Translations under genes and position numbers: made by a program
The notes under the pieces: generated by a model
Database searches by the model: none
What the model saw: only the letters and a program-made list of their open reading frames with translations
Told to the model about the DNA's origin: nothing
Shown: positions 50,033 through 62,340 of the stretch, piece after piece
Numbering within the stretch: position 1 is the first letter of the stretch
Layout of the letters: each line of letters starts with the position of its first letter
Assembly: GCA_026874595.1 (NCBI GenBank)
Contig: CM049316.1
Coordinates: 75,685,676 to 75,749,675, forward strand
Length of the DNA: 64,000 bases
From: Sipunculus nudus
Taxonomy: Eukaryota > Annelida > Sipuncula > Golfingiida > Sipunculidae
Direction of reading: 5' to 3'

Positions 50033-51428
50033 TTATAAAGGAAATGAATTCCACAAAGTGGGACCTGCCACACAAAATGCTCTTTGAGCAACCATGGAAG
50101 ACTTTGTATGTGGAACAAAAAGTAAGTCATGATCGGCCGATCTGAGGCATCGAAATGGTGTGTACGAATGAATTATATCCTGTAAGTAGACCGGGGCCAT
50201 GCGATGTTTGGTCTTGAAAAGTAGTATGGCCACCTTGAATTTAATACGCTGACTTACAGGGAGCCAGTGCAGCCCCCGCAATACAGGTGTAATATGATCA
50301 TACTTGTCACATCCACTTAGTATACGGGCTGCGCTGTTTTGAACTCGCTGAAGCCTCTGAATTAATGAAGCCGGATACCCAAGAAGTAAAGCATTTCCAT
50401 AATCTAACTTGGTGGTGACAAAAGCGTGGATCAAACGCTCAAGAGAGCGTTGATCCAAATACGCTTTTATTTTATAGATGTTGTGGAGATGCATGTAGGC
50501 CACACGGCATATGGTGTTCACATGCTGCTCCATGGTGGAATGAGAATCAAAATAAACACCAAGGCTTCGAATCCACTGAGATGGTTGAACATAGTGTTCG
50601 CCGATTGGAAGATTTGGACATTTAATCTTTGTCGCCAAATGTATAGGTGTAATCAGCATCACCTCTGTTTTATCATCATTTATTTTCAAGCTGTTTTTGG
50701 CCATCCACTTACGTACTAAACCAGCAGTAGCCTCCATATATGTGATGTTATTGCTGAGGTGCTCAGGCCTGAAAATCAAATACAAAGTAGAATCATCAGC
50801 ATACATACTATAAAAACCACGCTCATGCAGTAAAGTACCTAAGGGAGCATATAAAGAGTAAAGAGGACAGGTCCTAAGACAGAGCCCTGGGGCACACCAC
50901 AGTCCAATATTTGTAACTTAGACTTAATCCCTTCAATCTGGACTGACTGGCTACGTTTACAAAGATATAATGCAAACCATTCTAGGGCAGTGCCAGTAAC
51001 TCCCATTGACCGAAGTGTATCAAGCAAGATCTCATGACTGACCGTATCAAAAGCAGCTGACAAGTCAATCATGACTAAAAGTACACAATTATTCTCTCCA
51101 AGAGCACACTGGATGTCATTATGAACTCTCAAAGTAGCAGTCTCTGTGGAGTGTCCAGCCCGATAAGCTGATTGAAATGGCTCCTCTAAATTATAATCTA
51201 CAAGCGGAGTCGTGAACACACGATCTTCTCTATCACGTTGGAAACAAACGCCAAATTAGAGACAGGTCTAAAGTTTTTTTAAATTTTCAGGATCAAGTGT
51301 AGATTTCTTAATAAGCGGGGTGACGAGAGCGGTTTTGTAGTTCTGTGGAAACACACCAGTTGAAAGTGACAGGTTAACCATGTGTGTAATGACAGGAGTT
51401 AATTCCTCGGAACATGCCTACAGCAGTC
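50033..51428 (-). pseudogene. LINE reverse transcriptase, frameshifted
   Basis: The fingers/palm part (51219-50839) has FQSAYRAGHSTETATL, the DLSAAFDTV catalytic block and GVPQGSVLGPVLFTLY. The frame then changes before MYADDSTLYLIF, so the catalytic YADD lies in another frame (50806-50033). Upstream, 51428-51220 also carries stops. RT copies RNA at the target site in LINE retrotransposition; this copy is inactive. Confidence 0.85.
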
Positions 51429-52110
51429 TAGTCGGTAGGGGTCAAGGTCGCATTGCTTTGAGGCAGATGCTGAGATAATACGCCCGATTTCGTCCAGGCA
51501 GGAGCCAAATTCCTCATGGGAGTAAGTACGCGAGTGCTCGAAAATGTAGGTCCAGAGTAAGAAATGTCTGCTCGAATGGACTCCCTGATATCCTGTATCT
51601 TGGAGACAAAGAAGGAACTGAAAACTTCAACTAGGTCAGTTACTGGCTTTCTTGGAAGAGGTACCGTCTTATCCTTACCCAGAAAGGTGTTTACCACTCT
51701 GAACAACTCCTTCGAGTTGTCTTGACACTCTGCAATCTTGTTACTATAGTAACTAGTCTTTGGCAGTTTAATTAGGCGATTGACCTTCAATCTCTGTTTA
51801 AAGAACATGTCACGATGGACTGCAAGTCCGGTTTTCCTCCACAACCGTTCCAACTGTCTACGTAATTGCTTTGCAGCCCTGACCTCATATGTATACCATT
51901 CTGCATCTTTTTGTATGGTAATAACTCGCGTTTTCACAGGGGCATGGGCATCAAGCAGGGTAGACAGTTCTGTGTTGTAGAGAGAGACAAGATCATTCGG
52001 AGAGTAGGCACTGACATCAGTAGACAGCACAGATCTCTGAATGTCACTGGCTAGATCTGTCACATTCAAAACTTTTAGCTTTCTATACGAGATAGTTTTT
52101 TTTTTTGGCT

Positions 52111-53167
52111 TTAACAGTCTCTGTAAGCACAAAGTAGAAAAAAAGGATAATGATCCGGAAATCCGTGGTCCTGAGACTCCACATTGCTGACAGGGTTATC
52201 ATTTGATGGTGAGAGGACAAGATCAAGTGTGTGGCAACTACGATGTGTGCTCTGACATACATGCTGTACGAGACCGAAGCGCTTAATCAAACTAAGGAAT
52301 TCTCGTGCATTTCTGTCATCATTTTTTACATGAATATTAAAAAAACAGAGGATCACAATTTGTTTAGAACACGACCTGATATGCTGTTCAAGGAATCAGC
52401 AAATTCAGTTAGAAAGAGATTATAAGTAAGAGCATTCTTTCCAGATGGAGGAGGCCTATACACCACAAATACTCTGGCTGATTGTTTCACTGAAATATCA
52501 CAAACTAAGACCTCAAAAGATGAAAACTGGCCTCTACTGTTGATATTCACACGTTTGGCATCAATATTCTCATGATATACAATTGGTATGCCACCACCTC
52601 TAGCCTTTCTGGCTTGTTGTAATACTTTATATCCGGGAGGGGTCATGTCATGAAGGATCACATCGTCACGAGTGTCACCCTTGAGCCAGGTTTCAGTAAG
52701 GGCTAGAATATCTATTCCCAGGTTAACAAGGAAATCATTTATAGCTATTGTTTTATTACAGACTGACCAGGGATTTAGGAGACATATATGTATGTTCTTA
52801 CTTCTGTTAACAGCCGATGCATAGACTGGGTGGTATTTACCGCACGGGGTACACTGACAAGATTGTCCCAACACTGGGTTATTTGTTTACCAGGAAAAAT
52901 TACAGTCCTTGGGGTGATAATGGGTGGAATTGGTCTTGCATGATACTGACCTGCCCTGGTTCCCCTCAGAGTGTGTTTATGAATACCAAAGCTTTTCAGA
53001 GTATTCCATAATTCTGATAATGGCGAGTGGTCAGTGTTTACCCTAAGTGCAGGTGACCTCATCTCAAAAGCTGGTCCACACTGTACTTGAGCCCCACTTT
53101 GGTCATAGTTGACTGCCACGCAACTACAATGGTGGAATACGGTTGGAATGTCCAGTGATATCCACAT
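52111..53167 (-). pseudogene. LINE endonuclease region, frameshifted
   Basis: 52874-52353 carries NPWSVCNKTIAINDFL and DILALTETWL, where the Glu is the usual catalytic residue of APE-like endonucleases. The expected GDFN motif reads CFFN at the start of the next frame (52356), and the expected SDH reads PDH, so active-site residues are lost. The N-terminal part (53167-52775) is in a third frame. Confidence 0.8.
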
Positions 53168-53195
53168 AGATTGGTCGTCAACAAAGCATAAGAAA

Positions 53196-54004
53196 AAAGC
53201 ATTTTATCTAAAAAGTGACGCCTATGCTTCTAAAAGCGTCTTCTAATGGTACAACCTAACCTTATATAAGCAACTGTAACATAGTTATATAGCAATTCTT
53301 TGTGAAAATACACAACCAGTCCAGCAATTAGACAGGTAATAGTTCTAGAATCTGACCCTAGTTGAAAATGCCTGCAAATGTAAGGAATTGTAGCATGAGT
53401 GGGATTTTATTGGGAATGTTTCCCTCAGTGCCAGTGAGCCTTCAAGGCTTTTTGAGGTCATTGGAACTATTGTTTCAACAGGTTGAGCAATATGGGGAAG
53501 CTATCCCTTGATTTTTCGTTTTCGTACTTCGTGATATGTCTTGCAGGAAAACAGAAAACAAGAAAAAGTCGCCCGACAGAGCAAGCAAAACCATAAGTAA
53601 TGATGATGCAAACATATCTATCAATGGATATTTTTTTTCTTAAATGTGCATTTTGGCCTTACCTTCCCATGTTCCAGATAATGAAGATTTGATCTAACTA
53701 GCTGAGACGTTTGTGTAACTGTCCTGTCATGAAAAAAAACCAGAATAATCTTTATAAGAGTAGCGTACGATCTATGCGCAGGTGTGTGTGACATATGGCG
53801 GTTTTCCGCTGTCAGGTGCTTTGTACCAGCTATCATTGCTATGTCATAGTGATAGGAATAACGGGGCTAAACGCCGACAAATGGCGCTTTGATATCCGTA
53901 AAAAACTATGGTATTCTCTGCTTGCACCGTCACATTATCATCCTCGCTGCAGATAATTGTTCTTATATCGACCGGGTCGTGTATGTACTTAACTCGATCG
54001 AATA
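53196..54004. other. Intergenic, no gene seen
   Basis: Only short ORFs without domain features are present between the LINE 5' end and the inverted-repeat element at 54005. Confidence 0.45.
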
Positions 54005-55013
54005 CTGTGGTTGCATTTATATCGGCGGGGCTGAATTTTCGCGGTTTTTGTATTTTTTAAAAGTTTCACGGGGTGCCTTTTTCGCGCTCTATCATAAGTG
54101 CAGTAGTATATTTTATTATCAAATATTAAAATATGAACTGAAATGACGAAATTATTTCATAAACCGCTGATTTCATGGTTATCCAGGTATACTATTTCTC
54201 TGTCCGGATATCGCATGTTCGAATGGTCACGGACGGCCGAGCCGACACGTGCGAGAAGCATTGACCCCGCTGGCTGTAATTAGTTCAGGGCCAAGGCTCA
54301 TTCAAAACAATTCACATTCCACTGTTCTACGGCACTTTGGCCCCATAATGAACTGTAACCTTTCAAATATATTCAAAACTCATATCATCACTAGCCAAAC
54401 AAACATCGTTTTGCGCGTCATGGTTTCGGTAGTGACAGAATTGGTCCATTATACAGTTACAAGGTGGCGCTACCCTTGCGGCTACGTTCACTACATTAGT
54501 GGCAAATTAAATTTATTAACAATAACTAAATACGGCACAATGTGAAAGAGTACCTTCTACTCAATATTCATTTTAAGCGCAGTGGATGTCACCTGGCTTT
54601 GCGCACATACACGTAATTTTAAAATATTACTGCCCGGCGGGCATTGACACTTTCCAGACCTCAGTCCTGTGCCGGGCGGCAGGAAATACTGCCAGGCGCG
54701 CCCACCGGGTCAGCACATCCCTGCAAAGGTTCACGGTTTTGCATCTAAGCAAACCCATATTATTTTAAATTGGCCCTGTTTTTAATTCTCCCTGAATCAC
54801 TTGAATTATATGCACGAGGCTCGATGGACATCACCACGTAGCTGAAGATTAATCTCAACTGTCGCCAACTATAATTATAACGACAGCTTCTGAAAGTAAC
54901 GATCATGGCCTGGTATATATACATTCAAAACTGTGTGGTTTCAATTTCGCGGTCAGAGAGCGACCGTGAATATCGCGAATTTGAAACCACCGCAAATAAG
55001 AAGACAACCACAG
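54005..55013. mobile_element. TA-flanked inverted-repeat element (~1.0 kb)
   Basis: The left end CTGTGGTTGCATTTATATCG and, on the opposite strand, the right end CTGTGGTTGTCTTCTTATTT are related, and both continue into TTCGCG-rich sequence. TA flanks both sides (54003-54004 and 55014-55015), the target signature of Tc1/mariner-type elements. No transposase is recognisable. The right end contains a further internal palindrome (GGTTTCAATTTCGCGGTC). It could be two adjacent short copies instead of one element. Confidence 0.55.
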
Positions 55014-55015
55014 TA

Positions 55016-57666
55016 ATCTACAAGGTACTGGTAACAACTGATTTTATTTGTTCACTGCGACGTAATAGCCAACGTCATTTAACTTATAAATCTCAATATT
55101 AATTGATCTTTATATCTGTTTCTCAAATACCTTCCTGATTCACCTGTATTTGTAGAACAATTGGCGAATGCTCAGAATATGCATATTCAAGGGACATTTT
55201 GTCTATGGCGTATACGTATAGTTGATACAGGCAACAAATCCTATAAATGTACGACATGGGATTTTAATATATAGAAAGATTACATAAGAAGTGCAACTCT
55301 GACTGTTTTGTTAGTGCAAACTATGTGAATATAAGTTAAACCTATAACATGTTTATATATAACATCATTATTGTTAATTTATCAACATCAGTACATGTGA
55401 TATTTGTAGAATATCACATTTACATAACAAATTCCAGTGACATATGTACCACATGATCTCTTACAATAAATCTTACAGGTGTCCCTCTTTTGTTTACCAA
55501 TTATTCAGACCAACCGTCTTAAGGCTCTAGAGTGCTAATTTATTACGATCTCGTACGACAATTCTGGTCAGTTGAACGTACATATGTCATTGTTTACTTA
55601 TTTAACATACCTATGTCGTATAGGGTGATTGTTTAATATGCAGACGGTTTTAAACTCCGACGATGAAATTGTGCCAATTCTTTATCAGTTACCCTGACAC
55701 TTCACAGCATATGACTGATTTTAAATTTGATTAAGGGACAGAGCACTCCTTCATGTTTCTTATTCCAAAAGGTTTCGGAGACGGAGAAGAAGGTGACGCA
55801 AATTTTGAAATCCCAAAGTTACGTCTGACTCGGAAAGATTAAAATGTAACATTTAAGTATGTTGTTTCGTATAATATTCCTTGGTGCCTGTATTATACAA
55901 CATCATGAATTCAATGCATTCACCATGATTATTGGTTGAAGGTTACAACTAATAGCGTAACTTACTAAGGATTACAGCGTCAGATACATAGCTGTTTTCT
56001 AAGATGAACTGTTCTGAATATAGTATCAAGCGACCAACCCAAACGCCGTTGGTATACACTTTTGTTATTATATACTACATATCGTGTATTGATTATATAC
56101 TGGGCTACACTTCGCCTAAATAATCCATTTAATCCATCGCCCTATATACCAATCTGTTTCACTTTGTTAACCGTACTTAAAACTTACTACTATGATATAG
56201 ATGGTGACGATGTAATCTGCACTATATTAATAACATTTAAAAGAGCACACAATAAATATGTGTGTGTGTGTTACAGGGCTCCCTCAACAGAGTGTTGTGT
56301 TGGGCTGTCATTGGTTCAGTTCAGTAAACAAAACTGCTCTGGAAAATGCGCTTCCTTTATTTTGTAAAAAAAGAGTGCTTACACCCAGTAAGAGATAAGT
56401 CACTTTTATAACATATATACAGGGAATGATAGGAGAACATTTTAAATCACATAACACAATATAATACAATATTTATACGAAAAGTTTTCTCAAACATGAA
56501 GGTTTCCATAATTTCATGATACCGAGTTAAAATTATGTGAATCGGCATAACTGATTCATAGTATCATATAATTTTTACACGAAACAGTAAAGTCATACAA
56601 AAATCTTATTACGCCTCAGAAAGACTGACAATTATTCTTACAGGCAGTTTCTTTTACAGAAGATATCTCAAGCGTAATTTGTACAAGATAATAACGATTA
56701 GGAATAATCATAATATACAGTACAATACGAGTAGAATGTCAGTTCACTGTTAAACAATATAATTGTGGTAATAAAAATGTTAAACATACCTGCAAATAAG
56801 AGTGTGTCAATCAGTAAGAGAAATGCCTGCCAAGTGGCTCTACTTGGCTAGCTTGGCGGCGAAATCACACCAGCTATTACTGAAATACGAACACGAAAGA
56901 GGTTTTACAATTTAGCGCTTACAGAACACTGAATCCTGCGTATAGTAAAGATAATAAAATAACATACAATCAAAGACATGAGTGATTGATTATTACCTTA
57001 ATGACTTAATAATAATATTACTTTAATCGGGTTTCTGTCAAAGCTCTGATGTCGCAGATGTTCGGCGCGAAATATTTTGCCAAACATAATCAGGTCGATG
57101 TTAAAGTTTGATTTTCCCAAATGTTTGAAGCCATTTACACACAGCCTCCCTGGAACCACACTTAATTATTAAAATGGGTACACGTATCATATTATTAGAC
57201 ATCTCCGGTCATACCTAATAATAATAAGGCTTACAGACGCAGTCTGTTACACACATATATATATATTTATAATATATATATATACACACGTATATTATGT
57301 TGTTCAACATATGATATTTTAAGCCTCTATAAGCCTCTTTTTACAATAATTCACGCTACAATGTTCTTGAATACTCTTCCATGACTCGTTTTAATGTGTT
57401 GACTTGTCCGTAAAATGAGAAGCCGGAGATAGTTAAGGTTAAAGACTTACCCAAAGAAATGCTATTGATCCCAATTTCCCTCGTTACACAGTAATGATAA
57501 TCTCGCCTTAAAAACAACTATGTCTATAATCGACACCTGTATACATACATTACTATAAGGTCTATAGTAAGGTCTGTATTGAATAGAAACTGTGTTGAAC
57601 AACGTGTGTCAAAATCTGTCATAAAAGTATAAATGAAACGTGACTTATTATTTAAATAGTCAATTT
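55016..57666. other. Intergenic, no gene seen
   Basis: AT-rich sequence with only short ORFs. Nothing resembling splice-connected exons, tRNA or transposon ends was recognised. Confidence 0.45.
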
Positions 57667-57682
57667 TTTATTTAAATTTATT
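57667..57682 (-). terminator. Possible poly(A) signals of the methyltransferase gene
   Basis: Two AATAAA on the minus strand, at 57677-57682 and 57667-57672, about 300 bases after the stop codon. Confidence 0.35.
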
Positions 57683-57975
57683 CATCTATCGCACATACTA
57701 TACAGAATGCTAAAAAAGTGGGCTCAAACATGTTTGTAAGAATCAATGATCATCTCAAAATATTGCTAACACATATACCCATGAAACCATTTTTTTTAAC
57801 AACGGGAGTTACCATTCTGTAACGTACAGGCCAAGGACAAGTAAATGGATTCATATAAAGTCTGTAAAATGTCTTCGTTCTATCCGGAATTGCCAACGAC
57901 TGACTGTAATCTTACAATGTCTGTAAAGTCTGTTCCACCTATTCGAAATTGCCACGGATTGACTGTAAACGTATA

Positions 57976-60483
57976 TTACCATTTCTTGACCGTGTGTACC
58001 AATACTGTGAATGAATAAATTATTTTTTTGTCTTCCTCCAAGGACGCAATTTTAAGTTGTTCCTGGAATTCCTTTACAAAGTCCGGTTCTGAGGTCTCGC
58101 GGAAGTGAGGCACGTGGGTTAAAAAGTCCAGTAGCATATTTCCTTCCGAACCACATTCATATATTGGTCCTGAAATTAAATGTAAAATATAAGTGAAAAC
58201 TAACGTTCATCGTTATTTTAAAAACATTTACTTAGAACCCATATGATAATTGTTGGCCCCCACAAGAAACAATATTATCATTGATCGCTCTGGCAGTTAT
58301 ACGATTGTTTATGGCTCCAACCAGAGACGGTGTTATAATGGGTGGCTCTGACAAAAGTTGACATGATCAGCAATGACTCTAAAAAGTAAAGTTACGATCA
58401 TAGGTGGCCCTGACAAAATGACATGATTATTGATGGCTCTAACAAGTAACGATAAAATCATGGGTGGCCCTGACAAAGAAATGACATGATCATTGATGGC
58501 TCCAACAATAACAATAACGTCATGGGTGGCCCTGACAAAAAATGACACTCTAAAGGGCTCTTACAAGTAACGATACGATCACCGATGGCTCTGACTATAA
58601 GGGTACAACCATTAATGGCTACGCAAAAGAAGGAATCGTACATCGTAAATCAATCTGACTAAAAATAATAAATCGTCCATGATTCTGACAAGAAACGATG
58701 CGATTTTCGAACCTCGAGATAGGAAAGGATAACAAAATTATATATAACATTTAAAAAATATTGCAACAAATGCAAATTTTGGAAAGCAAACAAACAACAG
58801 CTGAAAAAGCAGCCTTTCCCTATAGTACAGTTTAATTGCGGGTACTTTCCTGAAATGTCATGAGCACTTCGATAGAGATGTCAGAACAAAAGTGTCATTG
58901 TGCTCTCCCTTCTATAATAAGCATTAGCATTTCTCTCCATATTAAGCCGTGACATTACATTTAATCGAACTGCGACCAGATATATTTTTTTCTGTCCGTA
59001 CAGATGTCTAGCCGTGATGATGTATATGAGTTATTTTCCGATAAAATTTATCCTCCGTACCTATATTTAGGTGGTACTGGAACTCTGTCCGTTTGAAGGT
59101 CAGATGCCCATGCTCAAGTGCAATGTCAACGTCCTGACCATATGCGATATCAGATATCGGAAGTTTCCCTTCGTATTTCCTGAAAAAACTATCTGAAAAC
59201 ATACAATAATATTAGTGATTAAATTATAAATAATTTAAAATGGAAAATTCTAATTGAAAACAACGTAGAAGAGTGACCTAAACATTGTTGGATAAATTAA
59301 CCGATGTTGTCCATTGATTTCGCATGTCAGGGATTTAGTACATTCTTGTTTGTAACATCAGCCAGAAAGCACACAAACGTAGATACCCAGTTATGGAATT
59401 ATAACCAATAATGTCTCACCTTTTTCACCGGTAATGGCAATTATAATTCCATCTTTCGCTGTCAAATTATAAAAACATTCCAAAACCCCACCAACTCGCC
59501 CGTAGAAGTAATACAAGCTATGTATGAAGAATACCATGTGAAACTTTTCCGTTGAGGCATTGGCAGATAAGTAGTCTTCAGCTGGCATATCCCGTAAGTC
59601 GAATTCTACACCTGAGTATCTAATGTTACCGGCTACTCTCAGTTTAAACTGCTTCATGTGGTCACTATTCGGGTCAACGGCAGTGTAATGGACCGGCAGC
59701 TTAAACTTGATAATCTCATTCAAGATTGCGGCGTCAGGCTCTCCTAAAACAATAGAAATTATTATAATTGTAGCGTTAAACTGAACTTTTTTGATTATAC
59801 ATGTTAGATGAACTAAATGTTCGGGTACAGGAGATGATAACAATATCTTATTTTGATATGGTGAATTTGTGGGATGAATGTTTGAAGACCTTTCGAGTAG
59901 TTGTTCATACCGTGTTAGCATGGATGGACAAAGCCTATTTGGTAAAACATATATAACGGCGTACCGATCTGAGCACCGATCCATATTGGTCCACTAGGTT
60001 TCAGCGCTACTCTATGGATTTGCTTTCCTATGATCTGGGCACTGAAGGGCTGATAAAGGCAGACAAGAAAGCGTGAACTCTGTGGTCTCTGGAATCACTG
60101 GGACGGGGGGTCTGCAGAGAGGCAATGAGGGTTTTACATAGAGACAGTATGGACATGTCACAAATTATCAAGATGGCTTCCCGTGTTAATAGGCGAATAC
60201 CTTTATAACCATTTGGGGCCTGTTTTCCTTATAGAACGGATAAGGTCACGTGCCTCAGATATTGCAGTGGACCTAGTTGGTAATTAATAGATATCATTTT
60301 TATGAACTGAAGGTTGACAAGTTTTTTAATCTTGCGTTTCATCGAATTCATCATATAAAACTTGTTAAATGTTGTTTCGTTTGTCAGTATTTTAGAAATA
60401 CATAGTAAAACAAAACTTTAACAAACAGCGAGGATACAGCAAAGTCTCATGAGACTTAATTATTTTGGGTAAAAGTATTGGAA

Positions 60484-60553
<70 letters not shown>

Positions 60554-60822
60554 ATTAAATATACATTATATATATATATATATCAGCATTGGTGTGTAAA
60601 AAATAAAAAAAAGTGAGAAAAGAACCATTCAGCCACACAAACCTGTTCCTGAGCCAATCGAGATAATCCGGAGTTGTTCCCCATCTGCGACCGCTCCTGC
60701 CTCTGCCATTTCTCTAAATATTCCCGGTTGATTTGTCTGATCCAGTCCACAGTGCTTTCCATGCCATTGGAGTTCCTCTTTAACGCCGCGTATGTTTGAG
60801 CAAAATACAAAGAGGTTTCCAT
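57976..60822 (-). CDS. Histamine N-methyltransferase-like SAM-dependent methyltransferase
   Basis: Minus-strand exons are 60822-60643, 59743-59420, 59192-59061 and 58169-57976, all GT-AG with phase 1 introns. The glycine-rich SAM-binding motif SIGSGTG spans exons 1 and 2, followed by EPDAAIL. The acidic-loop segment DPNSDHMKQFK and the MVFFIHSLYYF segment match the usual HNMT layout. The end CGSEGNMLLDFLTH...IIYSFTVLVHTVKKW fits the family C-terminus. The family transfers a methyl group from SAM to the histamine ring in the cytosol; the substrate here is unproven. In exon 1 the first ATG (60822) opens a frame with a plausible HNMT N-terminus (YFAQTYAALKRNSNGMESTV), but SIGSG lies in the frame one base away. 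Either a base is missing near 60730 or translation starts at the ATG at 60709, giving 238 residues. Intact family members are about 290. Confidence 0.8.
58250..58690 (-). repeat. Degenerate ~65-bp minisatellite in an intron
   Basis: Six or so units contain ATGGGTGGCCCTGACAAA, then ATGACATGATCATTGATGGC, then TCTAACAAGTAACGAT. They lie in the last intron of the methyltransferase gene and account for short antisense-like ORFs. Confidence 0.75.
60485..60550. repeat. (AT)n microsatellite in intron 1 of the methyltransferase gene
   Basis: An uninterrupted TA run of about 65 bases, with a second shorter run at 60570-60583. Confidence 0.95.
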
Positions 60823-60899
60823 TTTAAAAATGAAGGTGATCAATATATATGTGTAATAAAACCACGGATTTACTGAGTAAAATGGCAACGTTCATGCAT

Positions 60900-62330
60900 C
60901 CACACGCAGTAAATTAATCATGGCTGTAGGGTTAGAAACCTGGAAGCAGTCAGCCAAATATTTGCATATATAAATAACTTTGAGCTAACATATGATGATA
61001 TCCGGATGCTGCTGCAGGGCTCGAAATTAACAGAAATATGGGGACTAGTTTAGCCAACGATTATATTGTCATCAGAGGTAACACAGTCTTCTAATGACTT
61101 TGTTTTTAATCAATTAATTATTTGATATTATATCATCATTTAGCAGTCGGTTAATTTGTACTTAAATGGAATATGGTAAGTTGAAAATGCCACTTTCACT
61201 ATTTCAGTTCCATTAAATTTAGTTACATCCTCCTAATCTGTCAGTATTCTGATATCAAAATCGTATTTACACATATGGAAAACTTTGATTGAGTGAACTG
61301 GAAATATTAATGATACATGTTCGGATATTAATGGCTGGTCGTCTGGACGCTTTCAAACTCAATATAATTAACGTTGATCTCACTGGAGTTTACTTGCCTC
61401 GGGCCACTGGGCGGTAACAAAGTTGTAGCCCGTGCTTCTATTTTTTTGTGGGTAACGTGTACACGGTGGATCTCTGGCGAGCTATAAAAAATTCAAGCTA
61501 CTTGTGAGTCGGTTTCTCTGTTGCTCACCTGCTTGTACACCTCTTGGTGTCAGATGTATGACAAGCTATATATATCTTAGTATTTTATAAATCTGTCAAA
61601 AAAACCGGATTCAGTCTGGGAACGAATTATTCCCTGCGAACTGAATAAAACTTTCTTGTATTTATTATTGGAGTTTATAAAAAAATCCGAGTTCAACGAC
61701 CTGCAAACATTGCCCTATGTCCACTTTAACAATAATGTCCCACATGCTATTAATATCCTGCGGACGGTCTTCCATGTTTTATACAATATCTTCCCCACAA
61801 ATATCGTTGTCATATGTTTATCAATACGGCAGAAAATGATTTAAATGCTTATTAGTATTGTCTGTAGAAGTTTGGTGTCTTTGTCTACAGACACCATTGT
61901 GACATAAGTGTGATCATTTTAACTTTATTTAAATCGCTTTTCTAAAGTCTTCCTTATATAAATGATTGGCGTTTAATTGATTTAACGTTTTGTAAAATGT
62001 TTTAAAGAATGTAAATACTTTATTTGTTTGCTTTGAATACACTGTAAGTTAACTGCGATAACTGTAATTAAGATAGATACACGCATTTCCCATCTGGTGT
62101 CTAATACAATAAATATCTGTCGTCATAGGACTATTCCTGATTCTTGAGAATCATGATATCTCAAGTTAAAAACCTAGACCCACAGTGTCCCAGCCTTTAC
62201 ACGTTAAAAACTTTTTTAAAAATATATAATACATACCTAATTTCTGGCATGTACATAGGACCCATATAGAGGAATATTTATGGTATTTACGAGGAAAACA
62301 AATGAGTGGTTTTGACATTAGGCAGTCCTG
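60900..62330. other. Intergenic, no gene seen
   Basis: Upstream of the methyltransferase start. A TATA-like TTTATATATGC on the minus strand near 60965-60980 may belong to its promoter. No other feature was recognised. Confidence 0.4.
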
Positions 62331-62340
62331 AAGTGTGGAA

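Larger units (their letters stand above)
46981..51449 (+). repeat. Tandem duplication, unit 2 (4469 bp)
   Basis: Second copy of 42508-46980. Differences noted: T to C near 47184 and 47378, one extra T near 47873, one extra A near 48749, T to C near 49004, two AAT units fewer at 49636-49688, A to T near 49924, a G/C change near 50248 (Pro to Arg in the LINE frame), and G to A near 51430. Unlike unit 1, its right border continues uninterrupted into the LINE 5' half. Confidence 0.95.
49636..53195 (-). mobile_element. CR1/Jockey-type LINE, nearly full length, decayed
   Basis: The order on the minus strand is N-terminal region (53167-52775), endonuclease (52874-52353 and 52356-52111), linker (52132-51428), reverse transcriptase (51219-50839), YADD and C-terminal part (50806-50033, then about 20 more codons after a stop), and an (ATT)n tail at 49636-49688. 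Each piece is in a different frame from its neighbour, so the element cannot make its protein. The APE-type endonuclease and the RT motif style (STETATLRVHNDI, GVPQGSVLGP) place it with the CR1/Jockey group; the exact clade needs a tree. The 5' end is approximate. Confidence 0.85.

Noticed and set aside
56062-56367. 101-residue forward ORF
   Set aside because: Hydrophobic AT-rich composition, no signal peptide pattern or recognised motif, and no flanking gene signals.
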